Of a stretch of 22,852 bases of DNA, positions 22,046 to 22,852 are shown piece after piece. Every line of letters begins with the position of its first letter. Position 1 is the first letter of the stretch. The notes under the pieces are model-generated. The model was not told where the DNA came from. It made no database searches and was given only the letters and a program-made list of their open reading frames with translations. Position numbers and translations under genes: made by a program. This stretch comes from an uncultured Blautia sp. (GTDB taxonomy: Bacteria > Bacillota > Clostridia > Lachnospirales > Lachnospiraceae), in NCBI GenBank assembly GCA_934408705.1, contig CAKRVL010000035.1, forward strand, positions 1 through 22,852, in the 5' to 3' direction.

Positions 22046-22852
22046 TTATAATACGGCTTCTCGCACAAGAGGCATACTCATGCAGCGCGGACCTCCACGA
22101 CCTCTGGAAAGCTCCGAACTTGGCATCTCCAGCACCGTTATGCCATTCTCTCTCAAAATCTGATTTGTTACATAATTGCGATCGTATACTACTACTTTTC
22201 CAGGTTCGATACAAAGAGTATTAGAACCATCGTTCCACTGTTCCCGTTCAGATACGATCATATCCTTTCCACCGCACTGGATCAGCGTTACACTATTCAC
22301 TTTCAGACATTCTTTTAATATAGCATCAAGAGTCTGCTCCTTTTCAGTCACTGTCAGTTCTCCGGTATTTTCCCCCTTTTTCAGTTCAAATACACGCAGT
22401 GTTCTTAAAATACCAGGGTGAATGGTAAACTTATCATAATCAACCTGGGTAAAAACCGTATCCAGGTGCATATATGCACGCATTGCCGGAATATCCAGAG
22501 CCAGAATTGTGTCTATCTCACCGTTTTCGTCTGCAAAAATCGACTGTGCAAGCAACTCAATTGCCTCTGCTGTTGTTCGCTGAGAAATACCGACAGCAAG
22601 CACCTTATTACTAATATTCAAAATATCGCCGCCCTCAATTGAATATGGCCGTTTTCGGTCATAATAAAAAGGTGTCTGTCCAGCAAACTCCTGGTGATAT
22701 TTCAATATATATTCTCCAAAAATAGTTTCTCGTCTTCTTGTCCTGGAGTACATACAGTTGAGACTAACTCCATTCCCAATACATGCAAATGGATCTCTGG
22801 TAAAATAAAGATTGGGAATCGGATCCAGAAGAAACTGGCTTTCTGTATTCAG
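22046..22852 (-). CDS. arcA: Arginine deiminase (5' end outside the window)
   Basis: The frame is open to the right edge, giving the last 268 residues of an enzyme usually about 410 aa long. It converts arginine to citrulline and ammonia. Family marks are [17 protein letters not shown] and IGNGVSLN, then the [10 protein letters not shown] segment, the catalytic His/Asp motif [19 protein letters not shown] and the C-terminal [17 protein letters not shown] with the nucleophilic Cys. The apparent ATG at 22753 is internal. Sequence is that of classical ADI rather than the arginine dihydrolase ArgZ. It is followed by a proline-forming enzyme; an ornithine transcarbamylase, needed to link the two, is not in the window. 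Confidence 0.95.
   Translation of the reverse strand: MNTESQFLLDPIPNLYFTRDPFACIGNGVSLNCMYSRTRRRETIFGEYILKYHQEFAGQTPFYYDRKRPYSIEGGDILNISNKVLAVGISQRTTAEAIELLAQSIFADENGEIDTILALDIPAMRAYMHLDTVFTQVDYDKFTIHPGILRTLRVFELKKGENTGELTVTEKEQTLDAILKECLKVNSVTLIQCGGKDMIVSEREQWNDGSNTLCIEPGKVVVYDRNYVTNQILRENGITVLEMPSSELSRGRGGPRCMSMPLVREAVL

Noticed and set aside
21975..22214. Extended start of the ornithine cyclodeaminase gene inside arcA
   Set aside because: It would overlap arcA by about 170 bases with a non-family sequence; the RBS at the 21974 ATG is clear.

Overview
The window looks like a chromosomal segment of a low-to-mid GC Firmicute, most likely a gut Lachnospiraceae bacterium (Blautia/Dorea-like). 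That is an inference from protein style: Gram-positive signal peptides and AGGAGG-type ribosome binding sites, an AraC regulator with an extracellular sensor next to a solute-binding protein, DUF2975/XRE-type modules and classical clostridial arginine deiminase motifs. No species marker, rRNA, tRNA, CRISPR, phage or IS gene is visible. Nearly every gene is on the minus strand; the only plus-strand gene is a 100-aa hypothetical at 2641-2943. No gap reaches 300 bases.

Layout, left to right; minus-strand transcription runs right to left. (a) 1-2585: the first 19 codons of a solute-binding protein and, upstream of it, a membrane-anchored AraC sensor-regulator. (b) 2641-2943: the small plus-strand gene, whose stop overlaps the next gene tail to tail. 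(c) 2933-9876: five tightly packed genes in transcription order deoR, cutC, a large transglutaminase-like protein, an M28 metallopeptidase and a two-thioredoxin/CcdA-like membrane redox protein. (d) 9947-15580: a full oligopeptide ABC transporter, oppA-oppB-oppC-oppD-oppF, with a strong promoter and operator before oppA and a terminator between oppA and oppB. (e) 15787-18323: a DUF2975-like membrane protein, a small XRE regulator and a putative lipoprotein, read from a near-consensus promoter flanked by two palindromic operators and punctuated by two copies of a 51-bp repeat. (f) 18384-20649: two paralogous PAS-GGDEF proteins and an SseB-domain protein in overlapping frames, closed by a terminator. 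(g) 20794-22852: arginine deiminase (5' end outside the window) followed by a TIGR00300-type ornithine cyclodeaminase and a terminator.

How the genes may work together: (c) and (d) face the same way with no clear terminator after oppF, so they may form a peptide uptake and intracellular processing unit. Imported peptides would meet a cytosolic M28 peptidase, a cytosolic transglutaminase-fold protein with a thioredoxin-like tail, and a thiol-electron carrier, under a DeoR regulator. (g) would turn arginine toward citrulline and ornithine toward proline, fitting amino-acid fermentation. (e) looks like a self-regulated envelope-linked module. (f) is a cytosolic c-di-GMP signalling unit. All functional links between genes are inference from order and spacing.
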